This document shows positions 1 through 6,545 of a DNA stretch of 7,530 nucleotides, one piece after another; positions within the stretch are counted from its first letter, which is position 1; each line of letters begins with the position of its first letter. This DNA is from Nitrospira sp. GTDB lineage: Bacteria > Nitrospirota > Nitrospiria > Nitrospirales > Nitrospiraceae. The stretch lies in assembly GCA_025360665.1 (NCBI GenBank), contig JANYBU010000414.1:1-7530 (forward strand), given 5' to 3'. The translations under genes and the position numbers were made by a program. The notes beneath the pieces were generated by a model that had not been told where the DNA came from, searched no databases, and saw only the letters and a program-made list of their open reading frames with translations.

Positions 1-177
1 CGGTTTGGTCTTCCCGCAAATGACATCGAGCAAGGTCGTCTTCCCGGCTCCGTTCGGCCCGATGACCACGCGGAGCTCCTTGTAGTCGACGATGAAGTTC
101 AGCTTGTTGAGCGCTTTGAAGCCGTCGTAATCGACGACGACTCCTTCGAGTTGGATAATGGCGCCGCGTTCCGTCAT
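1..177 (-). CDS. urtD: UrtD, urea ABC transporter ATP-binding subunit (N-terminal 59 residues, cut by window edge)
   Basis: This is one of the two cytoplasmic ATPases (UrtD/UrtE) that power urea import through UrtB and UrtC. Reverse translation from the ATG at 175-177 gives an open frame to the window edge. It begins MTERGAIIQLEGVVVDYDGF and carries an intact Walker A motif, GPNGAGKT, at residues 40-47. The FKALN and ELR segments before the P-loop and the DVICGKTKP segment after it are typical of the UrtD/LivG branch. The ATG lies 1 nt after the urtC stop, and a GGAG purine run inside the end of urtC serves as ribosome binding site, so the two genes are translationally linked. The Walker B, signature and H-loop regions lie beyond the window. 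LivG is the alternative family, but the urtABC context settles it. Confidence 0.95.
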   Translation of the reverse strand, partial: MTERGAIIQLEGVVVDYDGFKALNKLNFIVDYKELRVVIGPNGAGKTTLLDVICGKTKP

Positions 178-178
178 C

Positions 179-1315
179 TCAGCGCTCCCCCTCCGGCACA
201 GCCGCTTTCCCTACACCGGCTTTAAGCGGGCTCAAGAGACTCTTCCCTTTTCGAATGATGCCGACCAACCCATCGGGGAACAACAGCACCACCAACACGA
301 AGAGTCCGCCGAGGATGAAGGGCCAGAGTTCGGGAAAATAGTTCGTCAGTATGCTGCGACCGTAATTCACGATCACGGCCCCTAATACCGCTCCCGCCAG
401 ACTGCCACGGCCACCCACCGCCACCCAAATGACCATTTCAAGTGATGGCAGAACCCCTATCTGCGCCGGCGTGATGATGCCGACCTGAGGGACATACAGC
501 ATCCCTGCCAATCCGGCCAGGCCCGCGGCCACGACAAAGACGAACAATTTGTAGTTGGCCGGCGTGTAACCGGAGAAGACGACGCGCTGCTCGCTGTCCC
601 GCACGGCGATCAGCACCCGACCGGCCCGCGAGCCAATGATCCAGCGGCACATGAGATAGGCCCCGCCGAGACAGAGCACGGTGAGTACATACAATCCCCG
701 CTGCGTGAAGGGCTCGGAGAGCCGATACCCGACCACCTGCTTGAAATCGGTCAAGCCGTTCGTACCGCCGAGATTCGTGTCGTTCCGGTTAAAGACCAGC
801 CAGGCGGCGAGCGCCAGCGCCTGCGTAATGATTGCGAAATAGACGCCTTTGATGCGGCTGCGGAAGGCAAAAAATCCGAACACTGACGCGAACAGCATCG
901 GCACCAGGATCGCTCCAAGGACCGCAGCCGGAAAACTGAAGAAGGGCTTCCAGAAGAACGGCAGCTCTTTCACCTGGTTCCACACCATGAAGTCCGGCAG
1001 ATCGCTGCCATAGACGCTTTCTTTCCCGATCGTGAGCATGAGATGCATGCCCATGCAGTACGCGCCTAATCCGAAAAATACGCCTTGCCCCAAGCTCAAA
1101 ATGCCGGTGTAGCCCCAGATGAGATCGAGCCCAAGAGCCAGAATCGCAAAGGCGAGAAATTTTCCGAATCGATTCAGGCTGAAATCGGAGAGGTGCAGCC
1201 AGGAATCTTCCGGCGGCATGACGTTCAGGAGCGGCATGGCTACGAGCAGAACGAAGCCAACAATCCAGAAGGCCAGACCTCCGCCGCGATTCGTGCCCGT
1301 TGTTCCGTCAGTCAT
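179..1315 (-). CDS. urtC: UrtC, urea ABC transporter permease
   Basis: This is the second inner-membrane permease of the urea importer, in the LivM-like branched-chain amino acid transporter family (BPD_transp_2). It pairs with UrtB to form the channel. The 378-residue protein is strongly hydrophobic, with a first membrane segment at about residues 14-33. It has the conserved GYTGILSLGQGVFFGLGAY stretch at 68-86, RIKGVYFAIITQALAL at about 154-169, and GGTNGL at 183-188. A C-terminal hydrophobic block ends in FPDGLVGIIRKG. The ATG at 1313-1315 is preferred over the upstream TTG at 1334-1336: it has purine runs (GGGGAG, AGGGAAG) upstream, and the TTG would abut the repeat element ending at 1337. 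The length is normal for UrtC. It is followed 1 nt later by urtD, while 286 bp separate it from urtB, unusual inside an otherwise compact operon. Confidence 0.95.
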   Translation of the reverse strand: MTDGTTGTNRGGGLAFWIVGFVLLVAMPLLNVMPPEDSWLHLSDFSLNRFGKFLAFAILALGLDLIWGYTGILSLGQGVFFGLGAYCMGMHLMLTIGKESVYGSDLPDFMVWNQVKELPFFWKPFFSFPAAVLGAILVPMLFASVFGFFAFRSRIKGVYFAIITQALALAAWLVFNRNDTNLGGTNGLTDFKQVVGYRLSEPFTQRGLYVLTVLCLGGAYLMCRWIIGSRAGRVLIAVRDSEQRVVFSGYTPANYKLFVFVVAAGLAGLAGMLYVPQVGIITPAQIGVLPSLEMVIWVAVGGRGSLAGAVLGAVIVNYGRSILTNYFPELWPFILGGLFVLVVLLFPDGLVGIIRKGKSLLSPLKAGVGKAAVPEGER

Positions 1316-1336
1316 CGTCTTCCCTGTTCTCCCCAA

Positions 1337-1503
1337 CAGGATGCTGAAAAAGTCGCTCTTCTCACCCGCCCAACCCCAGCGCGCCGAGACGCACCTTTCA
1401 CCAAGCGGCGTTCTCGTTTCGGTCAGAAGCTCAACGTACCGAAGCGTACGCCTTGCTTCTTCGCTCGCTGCGGCCTTGCTGGACGGCCTTTTTGAGCATC
1501 CTG
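1337..1503. repeat. 167-bp intergenic element with 16-bp terminal inverted repeats
   Basis: The element fills most of the urtB-urtC gap. Its left end caggatgctgaaaaag (1337-1352) and right end ctttttgagcatcctg (1488-1503) are inverted repeats matching at 15 of 16 positions. Inside, a smaller hairpin can form from cgtac (1436-1440) and gtacg (1446-1450). No obvious target-site duplication flanks it, and it encodes no convincing protein. The layout, with fixed ends and a structured non-coding interior, fits a MITE-like or REP/BIME-like dispersed repeat. I recall similar sequences ending in GCATCCTG in Nitrospira intergenic regions, but this is memory and was not searched. It lies just outside the chosen urtC start and ribosome binding site, so urtC translation should be spared, but the operon mRNA would carry its fold. 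Confidence 0.7.
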
Positions 1504-1567
1504 CATATGCGGCCAGAATCCGTTCCCCTGCGTAAGCCGAACGACCACCGCATCATTGTCGGGGTTC

Positions 1568-1589
1568 CGCGAGCACGGAAGGACTCGCG
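1568..1589. other. Small inverted repeat just after the urtB stop
   Basis: The arms cgcgag (1568-1573) and ctcgcg (1584-1589) are perfectly complementary around a 10-nt loop. A competing stem, ttccg/cggaa (1565-1569 with 1576-1580), overlaps it. There is no T-run on the downstream side in the direction of transcription, so it does not look like an intrinsic terminator. It may be a weak intercistronic mRNA structure, or chance in GC-rich DNA. The remainder of the gap between it and the repeat element (1504-1567) shows nothing I can identify. Confidence 0.25.
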
Positions 1590-1601
1590 CTGTACCCGTT
1601 C

Positions 1602-3158
1602 TCAATCGGCATTTCGTCCCTTCATCGCAAACAGTCCAGACGGACGCCACTGCAAGAACAGGATCACCATCACGAGGATGAAGACCTTGCCGTACACGGC
1701 GCCGAAACTCGGCTCGATCAGCTTGTTCAGCCCGCCGATCCCCAGCGAGGCCACGATCGTGCCAGCCAGTTTCCCGACCCCGCCGGTCACCACGACCATG
1801 AAGGCGTCGACGATGTAGTTCTGGCCGAGGCCAGGATCCACATTGCCGACCAACGTGAGGGCCCATCCTGCAATGCCGGCGAGACCAGACCCGAACGCAA
1901 AGGTATAGGCATCGACCTTTCTGGTGGGAATGCCCAGGCACGCGCTCATATTACGATTCTGCATCACCGCTCGAACACGCATGCCTAAACTCGAACGAAA
2001 CAGCAAGAAGTAGATACCCAGGACGCAGACGATGGACAGCCCGATAATGAAGATTCGGTTAAACGGGAGATACACCCCGACCATGACCTGCGCGCCGCCG
2101 CTCAGCCATCCCGGCGCAATCACAGCGGTCAAGTCGCCGAAATAGACGCGCGCCGCTTGCATCATGACCAAACTGACACCCCAGGTTGCCAGCATGGTCT
2201 CCAACGGACGTCCGTACAGAAACCGGATGACAGTGGCTTCAAGCAACAGCCCGAAGCCGGCGGCGGCAAGAAATGCCACCGGCATCGCGGTAAGAAAATA
2301 CGACTCGAACATGGAGGGGGGCAGATAGGCCTTGAAGATTTGTTGGGTGACAAACGTCGCATAGGCGCCGACCATCATCAGCTCGCCATGGGCCATATTG
2401 ATGACGCCCATCAAACCAAAAACGATCGCCAATCCCAACGACATGATCAGCAGAATCGAACTGAGGCTGATTCCGCGAAAGAACGTTTCAATCGCGTTCG
2501 ACCAAACACCCCAGGTTTCAATGCGCTCAATCGCGGCGCCGGCGGCCTTCGCCACGGTCTTCTGCGGTTCGCTTGCCTCGGCGCCATCGCCGGCCTCGAC
2601 CAGTTGCTTCAAGACCGGCACTCCGTTCTGACTGCGGAGGTCCCCGAGCGTATCGGCTGCAGCGGCTTTGATCGACGGATCGTCCGACGCAAGCTTGAGC
2701 AGCGCCGCAGACTCTTCCATCGTGTAGCGCACCCACCTGTTCGGCTCGTTCGCCGCAGCGGCATCCAGCCACGGAATTGCCGAGGGCTTACCGGACGTGC
2801 CGAGATCCATCGCAGCCGATCGACGAACGTCGGTGTTGGGGCTGGTCAGCTTCGCTCGATTCTTGAAGAGATCCATGAGCTGCTTGATGGGCTGCCGGAC
2901 GCTGCGATCTGCATTGGCACGGATCTCATCCAGCTGCGGAACCAGGCTGACATCGCCCTGTTCGATCAACAGACGAATTGCGGCTTCGCGGACGGATTCG
3001 TCTTCGCTGGTCACCTGGGTGAGCGCTTGTTCAATAGAAGAAGTCGGAGGAGGAGGGGCGACAGGCCCATCCGCTGCGATCGCCCAGGTCTGTCCGGAAA
3101 ACAGGAACAGTCCCGCGATACCTAGCACTGCAACGGTACGACCCAGAGCAATCATCAT
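1602..3158 (-). CDS. urtB: UrtB, urea ABC transporter permease with N-terminal HEAT-like domain
   Basis: This is the first inner-membrane permease of the urea importer (LivH-like, BPD_transp_2). Starting at ATG 3156-3158 it is 518 residues. Residues 1-28 look like a signal peptide (GRTVAVLGIAGLFLF core, AIA before ADG). Residues about 42-215 form a soluble helical region with HEAT-like repeats (SVREAAIRLL, DVRRSAAMDLG, SIKAAAADTLG). This extension is characteristic of UrtB and absent from LivH. The permease domain starts at about 230, with the conserved NMAHGELMMVGAY at 254-266 and a later cytoplasmic loop SLGMRVRAVMQNRNMSACLGI. The start is uncertain: an in-frame GTG at 3186-3188 would add 10 residues, and neither start has a strong, well-spaced ribosome binding site. 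The signal-peptide shape favours the ATG. The gene follows urtA after a stem-loop and precedes urtC. Confidence 0.93.
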   Translation of the reverse strand: MMIALGRTVAVLGIAGLFLFSGQTWAIAADGPVAPPPPTSSIEQALTQVTSEDESVREAAIRLLIEQGDVSLVPQLDEIRANADRSVRQPIKQLMDLFKNRAKLTSPNTDVRRSAAMDLGTSGKPSAIPWLDAAAANEPNRWVRYTMEESAALLKLASDDPSIKAAAADTLGDLRSQNGVPVLKQLVEAGDGAEASEPQKTVAKAAGAAIERIETWGVWSNAIETFFRGISLSSILLIMSLGLAIVFGLMGVINMAHGELMMVGAYATFVTQQIFKAYLPPSMFESYFLTAMPVAFLAAAGFGLLLEATVIRFLYGRPLETMLATWGVSLVMMQAARVYFGDLTAVIAPGWLSGGAQVMVGVYLPFNRIFIIGLSIVCVLGIYFLLFRSSLGMRVRAVMQNRNMSACLGIPTRKVDAYTFAFGSGLAGIAGWALTLVGNVDPGLGQNYIVDAFMVVVTGGVGKLAGTIVASLGIGGLNKLIEPSFGAVYGKVFILVMVILFLQWRPSGLFAMKGRNAD

Positions 3159-3233
3159 AATCGTGAGCTGCGCCTTCACAAGACACACAAATGACGTAGA
3201 CTTCTCGTCTCGTCAACCGCACTTCTCGCCCTC

Positions 3234-3264
3234 TGAGAGGGGGCTACTGAGTAGCCCCCTCTCA
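3234..3264. other. Perfect 14-bp intercistronic stem-loop between urtA and urtB
   Basis: The arms tgagagggggctac (3234-3247) and gtagccccctctca (3251-3264) are perfectly complementary with a 3-nt loop, giving a very stable GC-rich hairpin. It begins 7 nt after the urtA stop. In the direction of transcription no run of T follows it, so it lacks the tail of a Rho-independent terminator. The best reading is an mRNA processing or stability hairpin that protects the urtA 3' end and raises binding protein over permease levels. Such structures are known after binding-protein genes of other ABC operons (malE-malF is the classic case). Partial termination is also possible. A T-run does occur on the plus strand at 3276-3281, but no plus-strand gene reaches it. 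Confidence 0.75.
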
Positions 3265-3271
3265 AGGTGAC

Positions 3272-4642
3272 TTAGGTTTTTTGATACGTCCCTTGATGCG
3301 CGACCCAGTCGCAGCCCTTCTCCGGATTCGTGTATTCGCTCCAGGGCTCGGGTTTCACCAATCCCTTCGACCGTGACACCACCTTGAACATCCCGTCTTT
3401 CAGAATTTCCCCGATAAGCACCGGCCTGTACGTGTGATGATTAGCGGCATCCATCATGATCTCGCCGCCCGGCGCCAGGAACTTGCTGCCATAGACCGCC
3501 TTGCGGACCTTATCGACTTCAATCGACCCGGCCTTCTCGACGGCTTGCTTCCAGATATACACGCCGAAGTAGGCGGCTTCGATCGGATCGTCCGTGACCC
3601 GCTTGTCGCCGTCCGGCAGGTTATTCTTCTTGCAGTAGGCCTTGAAATCCGCCACGAATTTCTTGTTCTGCGGCGTATCGACGCTTTGATAATAATTCCA
3701 CGCAGCCAAGTGCCCGACCAACGCTGAGGTATCCATGCCGCGCAACTCGTCCTCTGCCACGCTGAAGGCCATGATCGGCGCATCTTCGGCCCGCAAGCCT
3801 TGGTTCGCAAACTCCTTGTAGAACGGCACATTGCTGTCGCCGTTGATCGTGCTGATCACGGCAGCCCCTCCGCCTGCGGCGAATTTCTTCAGTTTGCCGA
3901 CGATAGTTTGGTAGTCCTGATGGTGGAACGGCGTGTATTCTTCCATGATCTTGTCCGCCGGTACTTTCTTCGCCAGCAGCATCGCCCTCAGGATCTTGTT
4001 GGTGGTGCGGGGATACACGTAATCGGTACCGAGCAGATAGAACTTCGTGTATCCGCCCCCCTCTTTGCTCATCAGATAATCCACCGCCGGCACGGCCTGC
4101 TGATTCGGTGCCGCTCCAGTGTAGAAGACGTTGCGCGAACATTCTTCTCCCTCGTACTGCACGGGATAGAATAGTAAGCCGTTGTTCTTCTCGAAGACCG
4201 GCAACACCGACTTGCGGCTGACCGAGGTCCAGCAGCCGAAAGTCACCGCCACCTTATCTTGCAGCAGGAGCTGCTTGGCTTTTTCGGCAAAGAGGTCCCA
4301 ATTCGAGGCAGGATCGACGACCACCGTCTCGATCATTCGCCCCATCACCCCGCCTTTGGCATTGATTTCTTCCACTGCCATCAATACGACATCCCGCAAC
4401 GACACTTCGCTGATGGCCATGGTGCCGCTGAGGGAGTGCAAGACGCCGATCTTGATCGGTTCTTTTCCCGCTGCGTATGACAGGGCCCAGTTGCCCAAGT
4501 TGCCAAGCAGGGCGGCAACCCCTATGCCGGCCGCTACCTTGCTTCCTTGAACCAGAAGCTCACGCCGCGAAGGGCCAGATTCGTTCGCAGCAGCACCCTC
4601 TGCTTTGACCGGGCTTGCCTCTTTCGGTTTGTTCGATTCCAT
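3272..4642 (-). CDS. urtA: UrtA, periplasmic urea-binding protein with Tat-type signal
   Basis: This is the substrate-binding protein of the urea ABC transporter (type I periplasmic binding protein, Peripla_BP_5-like). It captures urea in the periplasm and delivers it to UrtBC. The protein is 456 residues, normal for the family with its leader. The N-terminus has a long polar stretch, then SRRELL at residues 25-30, a hydrophobic core at about 36-54, and an Ala-rich cleavage region near SYAAG (55-59). That is a twin-arginine (Tat) signal. The mature part starts IKIGVLHSLSGTMAISE and contains FGCWTSVSRKSVLPVFE, LLFYPVQYEGEECSRNV and GTDYVYPRTTNKILRAML, segments I associate with UrtA rather than with LivK. 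The ATG has a strong AAAGGAG ribosome binding site 7 nt upstream. It is the first urt gene, 176 bp after the porin. Confidence 0.96.
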   Translation of the reverse strand: MESNKPKEASPVKAEGAAANESGPSRRELLVQGSKVAAGIGVAALLGNLGNWALSYAAGKEPIKIGVLHSLSGTMAISEVSLRDVVLMAVEEINAKGGVMGRMIETVVVDPASNWDLFAEKAKQLLLQDKVAVTFGCWTSVSRKSVLPVFEKNNGLLFYPVQYEGEECSRNVFYTGAAPNQQAVPAVDYLMSKEGGGYTKFYLLGTDYVYPRTTNKILRAMLLAKKVPADKIMEEYTPFHHQDYQTIVGKLKKFAAGGGAAVISTINGDSNVPFYKEFANQGLRAEDAPIMAFSVAEDELRGMDTSALVGHLAAWNYYQSVDTPQNKKFVADFKAYCKKNNLPDGDKRVTDDPIEAAYFGVYIWKQAVEKAGSIEVDKVRKAVYGSKFLAPGGEIMMDAANHHTYRPVLIGEILKDGMFKVVSRSKGLVKPEPWSEYTNPEKGCDWVAHQGTYQKT

Positions 4643-4649
4643 AGTTAGA

Positions 4650-4656
4650 CTCCTTT
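4650..4656 (-). promoter_or_regulatory. Ribosome binding site of urtA
   Basis: On the minus strand AAAGGAG lies 7 nt before the ATG at 4640-4642. This is a near-ideal match to the 16S rRNA tail and fixes the urtA start. It is clearly stronger than anything before urtB, consistent with the binding protein being made in excess. Confidence 0.85.
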
Positions 4657-4664
4657 CACGAAGA

Positions 4665-4700
4665 TAGAAGTTGCACCAGCTCTAGAAGTTGTATCAGCTC
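4665..4700. repeat. Two adjacent 18-bp direct repeats upstream of urtA
   Basis: tagaagttgcaccagctc (4665-4682) is followed with no gap by tagaagttgtatcagctc (4683-4700), with 16 of 18 bases identical. The pair ends 22 bp before the urtA ATG, immediately upstream of its ribosome binding site. The position suggests a paired operator or a leader element controlling urtA. The first copy contains TGCACC, which resembles an NtrC half-site, but no opposing half-site is present. I found no convincing sigma-70 or sigma-54 promoter around it. A simple local duplication is the null explanation. Confidence 0.7.
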
Positions 4701-4818
4701 GACAGCTTGAACACGTCACCATGGAATTTCTCTGAACCACCTGAATTCACCGCGGCATTCGCCCAGGTCGTCATCCTATGGTTCCACTCAAGCGACGTAT
4801 AGAAACCACGACACTGTC

Positions 4819-6072
4819 TTAGTACTGCAACTGTAAGGCTACATTGAAAGAATCTTGATGCTGACCTGTCCCAACAAGGGGGCTGGCCCCCAAAAACCCA
4901 CCGTTGGTGGAAAGATTGCCAGTCCGCCAGTATGTCGATATGCGCGCATTGTGACCGCTAATGATGTAGTTCGTGCCCAATTCAAATTCATCGAGTGCGT
5001 TGGAGAACACACTGTTAACGTAGGTATATCTCCCATAGGGCTGGAATCTCCCGATCCCGATCTCATTTGGAAACAGATACAAGGCGTATGCGGTGGCTGA
5101 AGACCCGCTAAACATGCAGAAGCAGTCAGCTTGATTCCAAGCGGCGAGGTTCTGTGCCCAGTACCGTTTGTATTCAGCGTTGACCGTGACCACGCCATTG
5201 TTGTCCGGGAGTACTTTTTCAAACAGAAGATCGGTGACAACACTCCCAAAAGCGCTTTTATTTGCGAATGAACCAGCGCCTGCGTTCTGATATTCTCCCC
5301 CTACCGCGATCGCGAGAATATCACCGGCTGTCCCGTAGTAGGTACCGCTGGTATAGTAACCAGGATTCTTCTCTTCGTTCAGCAAGTTCCACGTGAGACG
5401 TCCGGCATACTTCAGACTGTCCCTTTGATTTGGTCCGAGGCCTGCGGCTGACTGCAGTCCCGTGAACACCCCCGCGACATATTGCACATGTGTACCGCCT
5501 GGATGAACTTTTCCGAAGAAGGTCACGCCATTGTCACGGCCATATTTACCAGCCCCGCCTACGCCGAAGCCCCCGCTGAAGTCGGATTGGTTTAACGGCG
5601 TCCGAAAGCCATCGTAAACCGCGTGGTAGAACGGACCATTCAGTTCGCCACGCTCTGTCGGCACCAACATCCGCCCGAACCATACGTTCACTTGCTCATT
5701 AATCTCGAACTTCCCGATCGCATCGAGTAAGCCCACAGAACCTGAACTTCCGCCAGTAGTATTATTACAGCTGAAACATTCTGTGTTGAACTCGAAACCG
5801 ACGAACTTGTGGATCTTCCCGTTGATATAAATACGAGCGTTGTCGACCCCAAAGGTGTTGCTGTATTGTCCACCGCTCGCCGACCCATCTTCTACCATAC
5901 TGAAACGTGTACGCGTACCCATTCCGATGTCAATGTACTTGTTCCCGTCGTCGGTGGCGATCTTACCGCCAGCGTACGCACTGGGCAGCGTGGATCCCAT
6001 CCCAGCCACGAGCGCCATGGTGGCTCCAGCAACTAACAACGTTTTCCACCGCCTCTTTTGATCTACTTTCAT
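4819..6072 (-). CDS. Outer-membrane beta-barrel porin, FmdC-like (probable urea/short-chain amide porin)
   Basis: This probably forms an outer-membrane channel that lets urea and small amides into the periplasm for UrtA. From the ATG at 6070-6072 it is 417 residues. Residues 1-34 are a clear Sec signal peptide (QKRRWK, hydrophobic core, SAYA before GGK). The mature part is rich in Gly, Asn, aromatic and alternating polar/apolar residues (e.g. KYIDIGMGTRTRFSM, NARIYINGKIHKFVGFEF), as in beta-strands. It ends in VALQLQY, with a terminal aromatic residue as expected for barrel assembly. The start is chosen because GGAGG sits 8 nt upstream, while the in-frame ATG at 6085-6087 has none. Two unusual cysteine clusters occur: CFSC at 99-102 and CFC at 317-319. 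The FmdC assignment rests on adjacency to urtABC and on my recollection of fmdC beside urt genes in Nitrospira. A general phosphate-selective-type porin is the alternative. By eye the gene looks less GC-rich than the urt genes. Confidence 0.8.
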   Translation of the reverse strand: MKVDQKRRWKTLLVAGATMALVAGMGSTLPSAYAGGKIATDDGNKYIDIGMGTRTRFSMVEDGSASGGQYSNTFGVDNARIYINGKIHKFVGFEFNTECFSCNNTTGGSSGSVGLLDAIGKFEINEQVNVWFGRMLVPTERGELNGPFYHAVYDGFRTPLNQSDFSGGFGVGGAGKYGRDNGVTFFGKVHPGGTHVQYVAGVFTGLQSAAGLGPNQRDSLKYAGRLTWNLLNEEKNPGYYTSGTYYGTAGDILAIAVGGEYQNAGAGSFANKSAFGSVVTDLLFEKVLPDNNGVVTVNAEYKRYWAQNLAAWNQADCFCMFSGSSATAYALYLFPNEIGIGRFQPYGRYTYVNSVFSNALDEFELGTNYIISGHNARISTYWRTGNLSTNGGFLGASPLVGTGQHQDSFNVALQLQY

Positions 6073-6080
6073 ATTGACAG

Positions 6081-6085
6081 CCTCC
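6081..6085 (-). promoter_or_regulatory. Ribosome binding site that decides the porin start
   Basis: On the minus strand GGAGG lies 8 nt before the ATG at 6070-6072. The longer reading from ATG 6085-6087 would place this site inside the coding sequence and has no comparable purine run upstream, so the shorter protein is favoured. Confidence 0.8.
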
Positions 6086-6221
6086 ATATGTCCGGTTGGT
6101 GATTCCGTTGCTCACTCGCCTGGGGCTCTCTCATTTCGACGACTTCGTCGCCACGCACGCCATTGTGCGCAATCTCCAGCCCCTCCCTGTCTACTCGCCT
6201 CTCATTTCCACATCGCTTCTC

Positions 6222-6249
6222 AGCAGCCATTTGCCCATGCATGGCTGCT
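6222..6249. other. 9-bp inverted repeat in the probable porin leader
   Basis: agcagccat (6222-6230) pairs perfectly with atggctgct (6241-6249) across 10 nt. The palindrome ccatgcatgg (6235-6244) overlaps the right arm, so two mutually exclusive folds are possible. It lies about 150 bp before the porin start. There is no T-run after it in the direction of transcription, so it is not an intrinsic terminator. It may be a leader structure or a protein-binding dyad. Confidence 0.4.
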
Positions 6250-6545
6250 TATCAGTTTTTCACGCCATTCGGTTCTTTCGCACCATTGCGATTCAGCCGG
6301 CTCGAATGCGGTCAAACCTGAGTTCCGCCGCAACGGTGATGAGGGCCCTCCTGTCTGCAACCGTTCCCACCCGATGTTCAGTCCAATAAGAGACAGGCGC
6401 GCCACTAAAGTACCAGCGGATGGTCATCTGCGAGAAGGAGCCGTATCTTCTCCATCATCCGCCCCCATTGGTTGGGAATGTCGGTGACTGAGCCCTGACC
6501 AGATTTATCCCCGGCATCAATAAGCTAAAAGGAACGATAAATACA

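Noticed and set aside
1423..1941. 172-residue minus-strand frame running from urtB into the repeat element
   Set aside because: It is out of frame with urtB for most of its length and ends within the dispersed repeat. Such repeats often create false hypothetical proteins.
2157..3125. 322-residue open frame on the plus strand opposite urtB
   Set aside because: It starts with TTG, has a His/Arg/Gln-rich composition with no recognisable domain, and is antisense to a well-conserved permease gene. It is a by-product of GC-rich codon structure.
3234..3281. Hairpin plus the T-run at 3276-3281 as a plus-strand intrinsic terminator
   Set aside because: The T-run is about 11 nt past the stem and no plus-strand gene reads toward it. 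The T-run is also part of the urtA coding sequence on the other strand.
4643..4818. Transcription terminator between porin and urtA
   Set aside because: I found no stable hairpin followed by a T-run on the minus strand, so porin-urt co-transcription remains possible but unproven.
6354..6374. Sigma-54-like -24/-12 pattern (TGGGAACGGTTGC) on the minus strand upstream of the porin
   Set aside because: The distance between the GG and GC elements is off by one from the required 10 bp and the -24 element is imperfect.
6220..6405. 61-residue minus-strand open frame in the porin leader
   Set aside because: It has a GTG start with no ribosome binding site upstream and no recognisable sequence. A leader peptide cannot be excluded, but nothing supports it.
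6074..6487. Plus-strand open frames of 137 and 97 residues upstream of the porin
   Set aside because: Both begin with TTG, have no ribosome binding site and are rich in Ser/Pro/Arg/His without recognisable motifs. They are treated as chance frames in a regulatory region.
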